From: Ectopseudomonas toyotomiensis
GTDB taxonomy: Bacteria; Pseudomonadota; Gammaproteobacteria; Pseudomonadales; Pseudomonadaceae
Reading direction: 5' to 3'
NCBI RefSeq assembly: GCF_900115695.1
Contig: NZ_FOXK01000005.1
Span: 310,001-374,000, forward strand
DNA length: 64,000 nt
Below are positions 16,973 to 26,048 of the stretch, one piece after another (the stretch's first letter is position 1; each line of letters starts with the position of its first letter). A program made the translations under genes and the position numbers. The notes below the pieces were generated by a model that made no database searches, was not told where the DNA came from, and worked only from the letters and a program-made list of their open reading frames with translations.

Positions 16973-17884
16973 TCAGCCCTGGGGAAACTGCGCCGGATCG
17001 CAGAAGCAGGCGCGCAGGTGATCGAACACCAGGCGCACCCTTGGGGGCACCGGGCCCTGCTGTGGGCGGTAGATGAACAGCTGCCAGGGCTCGGGCGCCT
17101 GCTCCGTCAGCACCGCCTGCAGGTGGCCGCTCTGCAGATAGGGCTGCGCCAGGTAGGCGGGTAACTGGCCGTAGGCCAGGCCGGCGAGCACGGCCTCCAG
17201 CTCGGCTTCGGGGTCGTCACACACCAGCGCTGGCGTGGGCGGATGCAGGCTGGGGCCATGGGCGAAGGTCCACGGCCAGGGGCGGCCGTTCTTGCGGTCG
17301 ATCAGCACCGACAGCGGCCGCTGCTGCAGCTCGTCGAGGGTGTGCGGCTTGCCGGTGGCTTTGATCAGTTGCGGCGTGGCCACCACCTGCAACGGCACCG
17401 GTGCCAGGGCGCGGGCGACGTAGCGGCTGTCACGCAGGAAGCCGACGCGGATGCCGATGTCGATCTGCGCTTCCACCGCGTCGGTGATCTCGTCCTCCAG
17501 GCGCAGGTTCAGCACCAGTTGCGGGTGCTGCTTGAGCAAGGGTTGCAGGAACGCCACCAGAAAGCGCTTGCCGATGGCTTGTGGTGCGGTGATGCCGATG
17601 CGCCCGGCGATGGCCGATTCGCCCTCGGCGCGGTGGCCACGAAACAGCGCGTCAAAATCCTCCAGCATCTGCCGGGCGCGCACCGCATAGGCCTCGCCGA
17701 AAGCGGTGATATGCACCTGGCGGGTGTTGCGGTGAAAAAGAATCTCGCCGAGTTCTTCCTCCAGCGCCTTGATCGCGCGGGCCACCGTCTGCGGAGAAAC
17801 CCCCAGGCGAGTCGCTGCCTCGCGGAAATTGCTGCAGTCGGCCGCGCTGCAGAAGATGCGGATCATCTCCATGCGGTTGAGCAT
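16973..17884 (-). CDS. LysR-family transcriptional regulator
   Basis: A 303-residue regulator. The N-terminal winged helix-turn-helix (MEMIRIFCSAADCSNFREAATRLGVSPQTVARAIKALEEELG) is followed by the periplasmic-binding-protein-like effector domain. It is divergent from the SDR gene at 18024, with a perfect palindrome of LysR-box type in between (17901-17917), so the SDR gene is the likeliest target. The inducer is unknown. Confidence 0.93.
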   Translation of the reverse strand: MLNRMEMIRIFCSAADCSNFREAATRLGVSPQTVARAIKALEEELGEILFHRNTRQVHITAFGEAYAVRARQMLEDFDALFRGHRAEGESAIAGRIGITAPQAIGKRFLVAFLQPLLKQHPQLVLNLRLEDEITDAVEAQIDIGIRVGFLRDSRYVARALAPVPLQVVATPQLIKATGKPHTLDELQQRPLSVLIDRKNGRPWPWTFAHGPSLHPPTPALVCDDPEAELEAVLAGLAYGQLPAYLAQPYLQSGHLQAVLTEQAPEPWQLFIYRPQQGPVPPRVRLVFDHLRACFCDPAQFPQG

Positions 17885-17900
17885 GTCGGGGCGCCTCTGT

Positions 17901-17917
17901 ATTCCAGAATGTGGAAT
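17901..17917. promoter_or_regulatory. Likely LysR operator (perfect palindrome)
   Basis: ATTCCA (17901-17906) and TGGAAT (17912-17917) are perfectly complementary around GAATG. The spacing fits a LysR T-N11-A-type box and the site lies 17 bases before the regulator's start codon, in the divergent promoter region. Confidence 0.6.
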
Positions 17918-18023
17918 AGCCTAATCCAAACTCTTCCATTCATTGAAACTTAAATCGCCTCTAACGTGAGCCCATGTCCAGCGAGCGACGCCGGACACTC
18001 CAACGAATCGAGAGGGCATCACC

Positions 18024-18767
18024 ATGAGCAACAACATTTCCGGCAAGGTCGTGGTCATCACCGGCGCCAGCAGCGGCCTGGGCGAAGCGACCGCCCGTCA
18101 TTTGAGCAAGTTGGGCGCCAAGGTGGTGCTGGCCGCACGGCGCAAGGAGCGTCTCGAGCAACTGGTCAGCGAGCTGGTCGCCGCTGGCGGCGAGGCCGTG
18201 GCCTACCAGACCGACGTGACCCGTGCCGATGAGGTGAAAGCGCTGATCCAGGGGGCGCTGGACACCTTCGGCCGCGTCGATGTGCTGGTCAACAACGCCG
18301 GGCTGATGGCCATCGCGCCGATGAGCGACGTGCGTGTCGAGGAGTGGGAGCGCATGATCGACATCAACATCAAGGGCGTGCTGTACGGCATCGCCGCGGC
18401 GCTGCCGGTGTTCCAGCAGCAGAACGCCGGGCATTTCATCAACATCGCCTCGGTGGCCGGGATCAAGGTGTTCAGCCCGGGCGGCACCGTCTACAGCGGC
18501 ACCAAGTTTGCCGTGCGGGCCATCTCCGAAGGTTTGCGTCACGAGGTCGGTGGCAGCATCCGCACCACCACCATCGAGCCGGGCGCGGTGGACTCCGAGC
18601 TGAAGTTCGGCAGCGCCCATCAGCAGAGCCGCGACTTCGTCGTCGACTTCTACAAGCAGGCGATTCCGGCGGAATCGGTGGCGCGTGCCATCGCCTACGC
18701 CATCGAACAGCCGGCCGACGTCGACATCAACGAGATCGTCCTGCGCCCGACCGTGCAGGAATTCTGA
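18024..18767 (+). CDS. SDR-family NAD(P)-dependent oxidoreductase
   Basis: A 247-residue classical short-chain dehydrogenase. The cofactor loop TGASSGLG is at residues 13-20, NNAG follows, and the catalytic Tyr157-x3-Lys161 is in VYSGTKFAV, with the active-site Ser in NIASVAG. Basic residues after the second strand (AARRKER) suggest NADP(H). The substrate is unknown. RBS AGAGGG precedes the ATG. It is divergent from the LysR gene. Confidence 0.93.
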   Translation: MSNNISGKVVVITGASSGLGEATARHLSKLGAKVVLAARRKERLEQLVSELVAAGGEAVAYQTDVTRADEVKALIQGALDTFGRVDVLVNNAGLMAIAPMSDVRVEEWERMIDINIKGVLYGIAAALPVFQQQNAGHFINIASVAGIKVFSPGGTVYSGTKFAVRAISEGLRHEVGGSIRTTTIEPGAVDSELKFGSAHQQSRDFVVDFYKQAIPAESVARAIAYAIEQPADVDINEIVLRPTVQEF

Positions 18768-18877
18768 TCCGCGCCTGCCGCGTCTGCGGCAGGTTGGCCC
18801 CTTTCCAGGCGCTTGCGATACCGGGCTGCACTAGGCCAGGATGCAGGCGCCGTTTCGTTCAAAGGAGAGGGGGCAGT

Positions 18878-19270
18878 ATGTTTTCCCATATCTGCATCGG
18901 CGTGAGCGATTTTCCACGCGCCCTGAGGTTTTACCAGCCGCTGATGGATCTGCTGGGTGTCGAGTTGCGTTTACTCGATGCGGAAAAGCCTTGGGCGGTC
19001 TGGCAGTCGAGCCCGGAGCCCCGGCCTCTGTTGCTGATCAGCACACCTTACGATGGCGCAGCGCACCACTCCGGCAACGGGCAGATGGTGGCGCTGCTGG
19101 CGCAGAGCCGTGCACAGGTCGATCAGGCTCACCGGCTGGCGCTCGCTCAGGGTGGGCGTTGCGAGGGCGCTCCAGGCCTGCGCGTGCACTATCACCCGGA
19201 TTACTACGGTGCCTATTTTCGCGACCTCGATGGCAACAAGCTTTGCGTGGTATGCCACCGCCCCGAGTGA
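18878..19270 (+). CDS. VOC-family (glyoxalase-like) protein
   Basis: A 130-residue vicinal-oxygen-chelate protein. It starts MFSHICIGVSDFPRALRFYQ and ends with the usual YYGAYFRDLDGNKLCVVCH strand, giving the His and Glu/Asp positions of the fold. The ATG at 18878 follows AAAGGAGAGG at good spacing. A longer frame upstream overlaps the SDR gene and is not used. The reaction is unknown. Confidence 0.9.
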   Translation: MFSHICIGVSDFPRALRFYQPLMDLLGVELRLLDAEKPWAVWQSSPEPRPLLLISTPYDGAAHHSGNGQMVALLAQSRAQVDQAHRLALAQGGRCEGAPGLRVHYHPDYYGAYFRDLDGNKLCVVCHRPE

Positions 19271-19307
19271 GAGGGGCCTATCCCTGACGCGGTGGTCCAG
19301 CGCTCGC

Positions 19308-19919
19308 TTAACGCGCCAGCGGTAGCGCCACACCGATCAGCACGAAGAGCACGCCGCAACCGCGGTTGAAGGTGCGGCCGCCGCGCTGCAACCAGGGGCG
19401 TACGCGAAACGCCAGTAGCGCCAGCAGCAGTTCGACGAGGAACTCGACCGCGGCGAAGGTCGCTGCCATCACCACGAACTGCACGGCCAGGCCGCGTTGC
19501 GGGTCGACGAACTGCGGCAGAAAGGCGCCGTAGAACAGGATCACCTTGGGGTTCGACAGCGCCGACAGCAGTCCCTGGCGAAACAGCCGGCTGGCGCTGG
19601 GGCGGACGCCGCTGTCGGCCAGAGTCAGGTTCATCGGTGGCGAGCGCCACAGCTGCACGCCCAGCCAGATCAGGTAGGCGCCGCCGATCCACTTTAGCGC
19701 CAGCAGCGCGTTGGGCGCGGTCTTGAGCAGGGCGCCGAGGCCGAACATGGCCAGGGCGATCAAGGTACTGAAGCCGACCACGCCGCCGAGGATGGTGGCC
19801 ATCGCCATGCGTGCGCCATACAGCCCGCCGTGGGTCAGTGCCAACAGGCTATTGGGGCCGGGCGTGAGTGCCAGGCCGAGGGTGGCGACGAAGTAGACGA
19901 GCCAGAGTTCGAGGGCCAT
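19308..19919 (-). CDS. LysE-family amino-acid exporter
   Basis: A 203-residue integral membrane protein with about six hydrophobic segments. LALTPGPNSLLALTHGGLYGARM near the N-terminus and LLSALSNPKVILFYGAFLPQF in the middle are diagnostic for the RhtB/LysE family. It faces the AraC-type regulator at 20014 across a 94-base intergenic region, so that regulator may control it. Confidence 0.92.
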   Translation of the reverse strand: MALELWLVYFVATLGLALTPGPNSLLALTHGGLYGARMAMATILGGVVGFSTLIALAMFGLGALLKTAPNALLALKWIGGAYLIWLGVQLWRSPPMNLTLADSGVRPSASRLFRQGLLSALSNPKVILFYGAFLPQFVDPQRGLAVQFVVMAATFAAVEFLVELLLALLAFRVRPWLQRGGRTFNRGCGVLFVLIGVALPLAR

Positions 19920-20013
19920 GCGGGTCTCCTGTTTGGGCGCGGCCAGTCTAGTCAGCGACAGGCACTTGAATGAGGTAGATTCTGGGTATTTAACGGTTGA
20001 TTCTGGACATCAC

Positions 20014-20994
20014 ATGGCCGAAAACCCCGACCTGCATTTTCTCTTGCTGCCCCTGCCGGAATTTGCCCTGCTGCCGTTCGGTGGTTTTCTCGACAAATTA
20101 CGCTTCAGCGCCGACGACGAGGACTACAGCCGCCAGCGCTATTGCGCCTGGACCATTCTCGGCCTGCAGCCGGGGCATGTGCTGTCCAGCAGCGGCGCGG
20201 CGCTGAGTATCGAGGCCACGCCGGAGGAAATCGCTCTGGCCGACTTCGACTATCTAGTGTTGTTCGGTGGGCGCAACGCACAGGCCACCGCGGGGCTGGC
20301 CCCGGCCTATCGGTCGTTGCTGCGTCGTGCCGCGCGCGCAGGGGTGAAGTTGGTGGCGATCGACAATGCCAGCTTCCTGCTCGCCGCCTGCGGTCTGCTC
20401 GACGGCCATCGGGTGGCGGTGCACTGGCGTCATGAGGCGGAATTCCGTGCCAGCTTCCCGCACCTGCGTCTGGCCCATGAGCGTCTGTATTGCGTCGATG
20501 GCGCGCGGATTTCCTGCGCTGGCGGCACGGGAGCCATCGACCTGGCGGTGGAGCTATTGGCCCAGGGCAGCGGCCGGGCGCGGGCGCTCAAGGGCCTGGC
20601 CGACATGCTGGTGGACGAGACGCGCAGCGGCCAGCACGCGCTGCGTTCGCTGCACACCATGCCGAGCGGCGAGCGTCACGTCGACCGCGCCATCGCCCTG
20701 ATGCACCACGGCCTGGCCAGTGCCGACGGCATCGAGCAGTTGGCGACCAGCGTCGGTATCAGCCGGCGTCAGCTCGACCGCCTGTTTCACGCCAGCCAGG
20801 GCATGAGTGCGCGCGAATACTGGAACGAGCTGCGCCTGCAACACGTGCGCTGGCGCCTGCTCAATTCCAGCCACAGCCTGGCGCAACTCGCCGACGAGAT
20901 CGGCGTCAGCGATGCCAGCCATCTGGGCAAGCTGTTCCGGCAGCGCTTCGGTGTGGCGCCCGGCACCTTCCGTCGTCAGGGCGGAGCGTTTTAG
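20014..20994 (+). CDS. GlxA-type transcriptional regulator (DJ-1/PfpI domain plus AraC helix-turn-helix)
   Basis: A 326-residue regulator. Residues 1-170 form a DJ-1/PfpI-like domain (FLLLPLPEFALLPFGGFLDKL, YLVLFGGRNA, GVKLVAIDNASFLLAACGLL). About 215-320 is the AraC DNA-binding domain (LATSVGISRRQLDRLFHASQG, LADEIGVSDASHLGKLFRQRFG). The position of the nucleophile-type Cys is occupied by Asn-Ala-Ser-Phe, so a ligand-sensing rather than catalytic role is likely. ATG at 20014 gives the usual length. It is divergent from a LysE exporter. Confidence 0.9.
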   Translation: MAENPDLHFLLLPLPEFALLPFGGFLDKLRFSADDEDYSRQRYCAWTILGLQPGHVLSSSGAALSIEATPEEIALADFDYLVLFGGRNAQATAGLAPAYRSLLRRAARAGVKLVAIDNASFLLAACGLLDGHRVAVHWRHEAEFRASFPHLRLAHERLYCVDGARISCAGGTGAIDLAVELLAQGSGRARALKGLADMLVDETRSGQHALRSLHTMPSGERHVDRAIALMHHGLASADGIEQLATSVGISRRQLDRLFHASQGMSAREYWNELRLQHVRWRLLNSSHSLAQLADEIGVSDASHLGKLFRQRFGVAPGTFRRQGGAF

Positions 20995-21078
20995 GAGCCG
21001 CCCCCCGCGGCGAATGCTGCGAATAATGTAGGTATCGCTGCATCGCCATAATCGCTTCGCGCCGGGGGCGGCGCTCCT
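20995..21078. repeat. REP-like inverted repeat
   Basis: AGGAGCCGCCCCCCGCGGCG after the regulator stop faces CGCGCCGGGGGCGGCGCTCCTAC near 21055-21078. This is the TAGGAGC class of Pseudomonas REP hairpins, and it fills the gap between two converging genes. Confidence 0.65.
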
Positions 21079-21676
21079 ACAGGCTTGCCAGCAGCGGCAG
21101 CCAAACCGAAGCCAGCAGCAGCGCGGCCATGCAGCGGTTGAACAACAGCAGCCTGGTCGGTTGCCGCAACAAGTGTGCACTGCCGATGCCGAGCAGGCCC
21201 CAGGCCAGCAGGCAGGGCGTGGACACCAGCAGGAATAGCGTCGCGTAGCTCGCTACCGCGCCGAACGAGGCCTGGCCGTCGAGAAAGATCGCCGTGACCG
21301 AGACGGTCATCAGCCAGGTCTTGGGGTTGATCAGTTGCAGGCCGGCGCCCTGGGCGAAGCCCTGGCGCCGGTCGACGCTGCGTTGGTCCAGGCCGGCTGC
21401 CTCGGCGCGCATGAGCTTGCAGGCCATCCAGCTGATCCAGGCCGCGCCGGCCCAGGTCATCGCCGTCTGCAACAGCGGGGCGCGGGCCAGTATTTCGCCG
21501 AGGCCCAGGCCGACCACCAGCAGCATCAGACTGGCAGCGAGGCTGGCGCCCAAGGCGATGGCCAGGGCGATGGACAGGCCGAAGCGCGCGGCGCTGCCGA
21601 GGATCAGCAGGTTGGTCGGGCCGGGGGTGATCGACGCCACCGAGGCGAAGAGGATGAAGGGCAGCCACTGGTTCAT
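21077..21676 (-). CDS. LysE-family amino-acid exporter
   Basis: A 199-residue membrane protein starting MNQWLPFILFASVASITPGPTN, with the family motif TPGPTNLLILGSAARFG and LQLINPKTWLMTVSV. Start 21676 is chosen because the homologous core begins there. The frame remains open upstream only in antisense to the AraC gene. It lies 77 bases after the AraC-type regulator on the same strand. Confidence 0.92.
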   Translation of the reverse strand: MNQWLPFILFASVASITPGPTNLLILGSAARFGLSIALAIALGASLAASLMLLVVGLGLGEILARAPLLQTAMTWAGAAWISWMACKLMRAEAAGLDQRSVDRRQGFAQGAGLQLINPKTWLMTVSVTAIFLDGQASFGAVASYATLFLLVSTPCLLAWGLLGIGSAHLLRQPTRLLLFNRCMAALLLASVWLPLLASL

Positions 21677-21753
21677 GGCCGCGCTCGTTGAGCAGTGAAG
21701 GGCATCGGGTATCGCTCCATATCGGGTATGGCGCGATTGTCCGGCTGGCTGAT

Positions 21754-22593
21754 TCAGTGGTCTTGAAGCTTTGTGCAGAGGCTGCGGTAGGCGCCCGGGG
21801 TAAGGCCGTTGGCGCGGCGGAACCAGCGGCCCAGGTGACTCTGGTCGGCGAAGCCCAAGTCGCTGGCGACATCCGCCGGTGCCGTGCCGAGGGCCAGCAA
21901 CCGGCGTGCGCGCACCAGACGCAGCTGGATCAGGTAACCATGCGGAGCGATGCCGAAGGCCGCCTTGAACGCACGGCTGAGGCGGAAGCGGTCGACGCCG
22001 CAGACTCGCGCCAGTTCGTCGAGGCCGACGTTCTGGTGAAAGTGTGCGTGCAGGTAGTCGCGGGCACGCAGGGCCACACTGGGAATCTGCGGATTGCCCG
22101 GCAGGCGCTGGCGCCAATAAAGACTGCGTGAGATGCGCTCCAGCAGCGCATCCAGCGCGGCGTCGCGCACCATGCGCGGCTCATTGTCGTTCAACGCCTG
22201 CAGGGCATTGGCGATACAGGGCAGCAGGCCGGGGTCGTCCGGTTGGGTGCGCGGCACGCCGGGCAGGCAGTCGGCAGGTGCCTGCTCGAACAGCGCCGGC
22301 AGCGCGCGCTCCAGCCAGGCCGGCTCGAGATAGAGGGTGGAGTAGGTGAAGCCGCCCGGTGTCGGCGCATGGCCGTCGTGGATATCGCCGGGCTCGAGGA
22401 AGAAGGTCTGTCCCGGCACGCTGCTGAACAGCGCACGGCGGCAATGGAACTGCTGCACGCCCTGCTCGGTGAAACCGATCAGGTAGCTGTCGTGCCAGTG
22501 CGGGTCGTAGGCGTGGCCCTCGAAATGCGCACGGATCACCTCGATGCCGGTATCGGCATCCTGCTTGAGGTCGACCCATGACTGCGTGTTCAT
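21754..22593 (-). CDS. AraC-family transcriptional regulator
   Basis: A 279-residue regulator. An N-terminal cupin-like arm (HFEGHAYDPHWHDSYLIGFTEQGVQQF, FFLEPGDIHDGHAP) is followed by the AraC domain (LDELARVCGVDRFRLSRAFKAAFG, VASDLGFADQSHLGRWFRRANG). This architecture is common in regulators that sit beside LysE exporters and sense amino acids. The downstream LysE gene is the natural target (inference). Confidence 0.93.
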   Translation of the reverse strand: MNTQSWVDLKQDADTGIEVIRAHFEGHAYDPHWHDSYLIGFTEQGVQQFHCRRALFSSVPGQTFFLEPGDIHDGHAPTPGGFTYSTLYLEPAWLERALPALFEQAPADCLPGVPRTQPDDPGLLPCIANALQALNDNEPRMVRDAALDALLERISRSLYWRQRLPGNPQIPSVALRARDYLHAHFHQNVGLDELARVCGVDRFRLSRAFKAAFGIAPHGYLIQLRLVRARRLLALGTAPADVASDLGFADQSHLGRWFRRANGLTPGAYRSLCTKLQDH

Positions 22594-22674
22594 CGCCTGC
22601 TGCCCGCTTGTGCTGTGAACGCTTGAGCTTACCGCGTTCGGCGAACAGGACTAGAAGGTTTGTGCACGCGCCTT

Positions 22675-22743
22675 TCGTAAGAGCCGGCTTGCCGGCGATC
22701 GATGTGTCCGGCGGAGCTGCATCGTCCGCAAGCGGGCTCCTAC
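22675..22743. repeat. REP-like inverted repeat upstream of the AraC gene, downstream of cobJ
   Basis: GTAAGAGCCGGCTTGCCGGCG (22676 onward) faces CCGCAAGCGGGCTCCTACAG at 22727-22746. It is a typical Pseudomonas intergenic repeat and overlaps the last codons of cobJ by a few bases. Confidence 0.55.
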
Positions 22744-24389
22744 AGATCGGGATACCAGCGCGGCGTATAGACCCACTCGCCGCCATCGGCACGGGGGAAG
22801 CGGCGGGTCTGGCTGGAGCCGATGATCACCAGGGTGCGCATATCGACCATCTCCGGGGTCAGCTCGCCTAGGGTGAGGTTGCGCAGGGCTTCGGCGGGGC
22901 GACCGATATCGCGGCCGAGCACCACCAGGGTCTGCGGTTCGCGGTGCTGGCGCAGCAGCTCCAGCGCGCGGCCGAGCTGCCAGGGGCGCGACTTGGAGAT
23001 CGGGTTGTAGAAGGCCATGGCCAGGTCGGCGGCGGCGGCGTGCTGCAGGCGCTTTTCGATCACTGCCCAGGGCTTGAGGTTGTCGGACAGGGAGATCAGG
23101 CAGAAGTCATGGCCCAGCGGCGCGCCGGCCTTGGCGGCGGTGGCCAGGGCGGCGGAGACGCCCGGCAGCACTTCCAGTTCGACACCTTGCCAGGTCTCGC
23201 TTTGCGGGCTTTCCAGCGCCTCCATCACGGCGGCGGCCATGGCGAATACGCCGGGGTCGCCGGAGGAAATCATCACCACGCGGCGGCCGCTGGCGGCCAG
23301 TTCGAAGGCGTGGGCAGCGCGCTGCAATTCCTCGCGGTTGTCGCTGGGATGCAGGCACTGATCGGCTCGCAGTGGGCCGGCCATTTTCACGTAGGTGTCG
23401 TAGCCGAGCAGATCTTCGGCCTCGTTGAGGGCGCGGCGCACGGCGGGGGTCATATGCTCGGCTGCGCCGGGGCCGAGGCCGACCACGCTGAGGCGGCCAC
23501 GGCGTTGGCCGAGGCGGTCGATATCGATGGGCTGCTCGGCCAAAAGCAGGCTCAGGCCCTCGCCTCGGTGGCATTCGGCGGGTAGCTGGGAGTCGCTGTG
23601 GATAAAACGCAGCGGCAGCTTCAGTTTGTTCGCTGCGGCGTGCAGCTCGGTATTGGCCATCCAGCCTTTGTCGGCCAACAGGCAGGCCAGTGCCTGCGGC
23701 GCCAGCTTGGCATCGCCCAGCGCCTGTTGCAGACGTGCCGGCAACTCGGCATCCGGGCGTTCGATCAGCGCAGCGGCGACGCGCGGGTGGATCAACAGTT
23801 CGTCCGGTTGCGCCGGGCGCGCCTGTGCGGTGATGTGGATAACCCGGCTGGCGGTGTTATCCACAGGCAGTTGCGCGGTTTCCAGCCAGGGTGCCTGGCC
23901 TTCGATGCGTACCGTCTCGCCGCCGAGCAGATCGCTGACGAAACGCTTGCCCTGTTGCAGGTCCGCCAGGGCGTAGCCGGCCGGCGGCTCCAGCAGGCAG
24001 GTGCCGAAGCGCAGCTCGCCGCTGGTAGTGATGGCCGGCGTCACGCCCAGGTGCGCGGCGATCTCGCGGGCCAGGCGATTGACCCCGGCCAGCCCGCCGA
24101 GCAGCGGCACCACGGCGCTGCCATCTTCGGCCAGGGCCAGCACCGGCGGCTCGGCGCCTTTCTCCGCTAGCAGCGCGGCCAGGCTGCGGATGACGATCCC
24201 GGCGGCGCATAGCACCACAAGCGGCTGGCCGGCGCGGTACAGGGCGCGCAGGGTTTCACCGAACTCATCGTAGTGGCGCTCGGCGCCATCGGCGCGCCCG
24301 CGTAGGCCATGGATCAAGGCCTGTGGATAAAGCGCCTTGAGGCGTTGTGCAGTGGCCAGTGCGCTGGCGCCGAGGATGACGATATTCAT
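22740..24389 (-). CDS. cobJ: CbiG N-terminal domain fused to precorrin-3B C17-methyltransferase
   Basis: A 549-residue fusion. Residues 1 to about 285 are CbiG-like (LVVLCAAGIVIRSLAALLAEK, LALAEDGSAVVPLLGGLAGVN, PAITTSGELRFGTCLLEPP). From about 299 there is a complete CobJ methylase (SVVGLGPGAAEHMTPAVRRAL, MISSGDPGVFAMAA, VLPGVSAALATAAKAGAPLG). CobJ methylates C17 of precorrin-3B with ring contraction to precorrin-4. ATG at 24389 (MNIVILGASA) is the family start. An open frame to 24485 runs into repeat DNA. It is the last gene of the cobG-cobH-cobI-cobJ run, separated from cobI by about 290 bases carrying a structured repeat. Confidence 0.93.
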   Translation of the reverse strand: MNIVILGASALATAQRLKALYPQALIHGLRGRADGAERHYDEFGETLRALYRAGQPLVVLCAAGIVIRSLAALLAEKGAEPPVLALAEDGSAVVPLLGGLAGVNRLAREIAAHLGVTPAITTSGELRFGTCLLEPPAGYALADLQQGKRFVSDLLGGETVRIEGQAPWLETAQLPVDNTASRVIHITAQARPAQPDELLIHPRVAAALIERPDAELPARLQQALGDAKLAPQALACLLADKGWMANTELHAAANKLKLPLRFIHSDSQLPAECHRGEGLSLLLAEQPIDIDRLGQRRGRLSVVGLGPGAAEHMTPAVRRALNEAEDLLGYDTYVKMAGPLRADQCLHPSDNREELQRAAHAFELAASGRRVVMISSGDPGVFAMAAAVMEALESPQSETWQGVELEVLPGVSAALATAAKAGAPLGHDFCLISLSDNLKPWAVIEKRLQHAAAADLAMAFYNPISKSRPWQLGRALELLRQHREPQTLVVLGRDIGRPAEALRNLTLGELTPEMVDMRTLVIIGSSQTRRFPRADGGEWVYTPRWYPDL

Positions 24390-24509
24390 GCGGCATATCC
24401 TGTAGCCCGGATGCAATCCGGGGAATGGGGCGCGATCCGTGGGAGGCGCTTCAGCGGCGACTGTCGCGGCTGAAGCCCCTCCCATGCACCCTACAAACTG
24501 ATTCGAACG

Positions 24510-24680
24510 AGCTCGCGAGCTAGAGCTCTACAAGGCAAAAACAGGGGAGGAAGCGGAGTGTACTTTTGTACATGAGCAGTACTCACTTCGTTCGCCCTAC
24601 GGGCCGCGCTAAAGCGCGTTAGCCGCAACCGGCTTGCCGAGCCTGTTTTTAACGCAGTAGGGCCGACGCGCAGCAGCTCG
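24510..24680 (+). repeat. Structured non-coding element, copy A (cobI-cobJ interval)
   Basis: The conserved flanks GCGAGCTAGAGC (24515-24526) and GGCCGACGCGCAGCAG (24661-24676) enclose a 9-bp outer stem AAAAACAGG/CCTGTTTTT (24537-24545 with 24642-24650). An inner hairpin is TGTAC-TTTT-GTACA (24559-24572). Copy B at 27631-27737 has the same flanks and geometry with different paired bases. Copy A carries about 55 extra bases (24581-24635) with their own hairpin GCGCTAAAGCGC. Strand is assigned arbitrarily. Confidence 0.7.
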
Positions 24681-24681
24681 T

Positions 24682-25425
24682 TCACCCCCGCCATTTTTGG
24701 CCGGGCACCAGAATCATGGAAAAGTACGGCGAATCCATCGGCTCCACCTCGTCCAGCGGCACGATCTTCTGGCTGGCCATAGTGGCACGTTCGACGTAGT
24801 GGGCGCGGCCATCCAGGCCGAGCTTGCGCAGCACGCGGCGCACCTTGTCGAAGTTGCGTCCGAGCTTCATCACCACCGCCGCTTCGGCGTCGCGCAGGCG
24901 CTGTTCCAGCTCGTCTTCCGGCAGCACGCCGGAAAGCACGCTCAAGGATTGGTTGCGGTACACCAGCGGAGTACCGAGCACCGAGGCGCAGCCGAGCATG
25001 GAGCACACGCCGGGCACCACTTCCACCTCATACCGGCCGGCCAGGCGGTCATGCAGGTACATGTAGGAACCGTAGAAGAATGGGTCACCCTCGCAGATCA
25101 CCGCCACGTCCTGGCCCGCGTCCAGCAATTGGGCGATCTGCTGCGCGCAGGTGTCGTAGAAATCGGCGATCACATCCTCGTAACTTAGCGGCGGGGCGAG
25201 CTTCTCGGTGGTCACCGGGTAGACCAGCGGCAGCCGCTGTTGGGTGGCGTCCAGATGGGCCTCGATGATGCCGAAGGCATTGCCGCCGTGGCCGGCATTA
25301 TGTTTGGCCTTGGCCACGAAGTAGGCCACCACCGGCGCGCCTTTGAGCAGGCGTAGGGCCTTGAGGGTAAGCAGCTCAGGGTCGCCGGGGCCGACACCGA
25401 GGCCGAGCAGACGACCGGCCATCAT
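24682..25425 (-). CDS. cobI: Precorrin-2 C20-methyltransferase
   Basis: A 247-residue tetrapyrrole methylase that converts precorrin-2 to precorrin-3[21 protein letters not shown] contains the SAM loop [28 protein letters not shown] and [21 protein letters not shown] are diagnostic for CobI/CbiL. The first of two tandem ATGs (25425) overlaps the cobH stop by four bases. Confidence 0.95.
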   Translation of the reverse strand: MMAGRLLGLGVGPGDPELLTLKALRLLKGAPVVAYFVAKAKHNAGHGGNAFGIIEAHLDATQQRLPLVYPVTTEKLAPPLSYEDVIADFYDTCAQQIAQLLDAGQDVAVICEGDPFFYGSYMYLHDRLAGRYEVEVVPGVCSMLGCASVLGTPLVYRNQSLSVLSGVLPEDELEQRLRDAEAAVVMKLGRNFDKVRRVLRKLGLDGRAHYVERATMASQKIVPLDEVEPMDSPYFSMILVPGQKWRG

Positions 25426-26048
25426 TCCACCTCCGAGGCGAGGGCGTTGACCGCCGCTACCGCCATGGCGCTGCCGCCACGGCGGCCCCGCACGATCACG
25501 TAGGGCACGCCACGGCTGTCTGCGGCCAGGGCATCCTTGGATTCCGCCGCGCCGATAAAGCCCACCGGCATGCCGATGATCAGTGCCGGCTTCGGCGCGC
25601 CGGCGTCGAGTATCTCCAGCAAGTAGAACAGCGCCGTGGGGGCGTTGCCGATCACCACCACGCTGCCTTCCAGGTGTTCGCGCCAGTGCTCCAGGGCCAC
25701 CGCCGAGCGGGTGTTGCCCAACTCGCGGGCCAGCTCCGGCACGCCAGCGTCGTGCAGGGTGCAGATCACCTCGTTGTTCGCCGGCAGGCGCGGGCGGGTG
25801 ATGCCCTCGGCGACCATGCGCGCATCGCAGAGAATCGGCGCGCCAGCGAGCAGCGCCGCACGGCCGGCCGCGCCGGCACCGGGGGAGAAGCGCAGGTCTT
25901 CCACGACGTCGACCATGCCGCAGGCGTGGATTACCCGAACGGCGAGTTTTTCCATATCGGCGGGGATGCCATAGAGGTTGGCCTCGGCGCGAATGGTGGC
26001 GAAGGAGCGGCGGTAGATTTCCTGGCCGTCGCGGATGTAATCAAGCAT
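25422..26048 (-). CDS. cobH: Precorrin-8X methylmutase
   Basis: A 208-residue enzyme that moves the C11 methyl group to C12, giving hydrogenobyrinic acid. [22 protein letters not shown], the catalytic-histidine segment [17 protein letters not shown] (His at about residue 41) and [19 protein letters not shown] are diagnostic. It overlaps cobG by eight bases and cobI by four, so the three are tightly coupled. Confidence 0.96.
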   Translation of the reverse strand: MLDYIRDGQEIYRRSFATIRAEANLYGIPADMEKLAVRVIHACGMVDVVEDLRFSPGAGAAGRAALLAGAPILCDARMVAEGITRPRLPANNEVICTLHDAGVPELARELGNTRSAVALEHWREHLEGSVVVIGNAPTALFYLLEILDAGAPKPALIIGMPVGFIGAAESKDALAADSRGVPYVIVRGRRGGSAMAVAAVNALASEVE

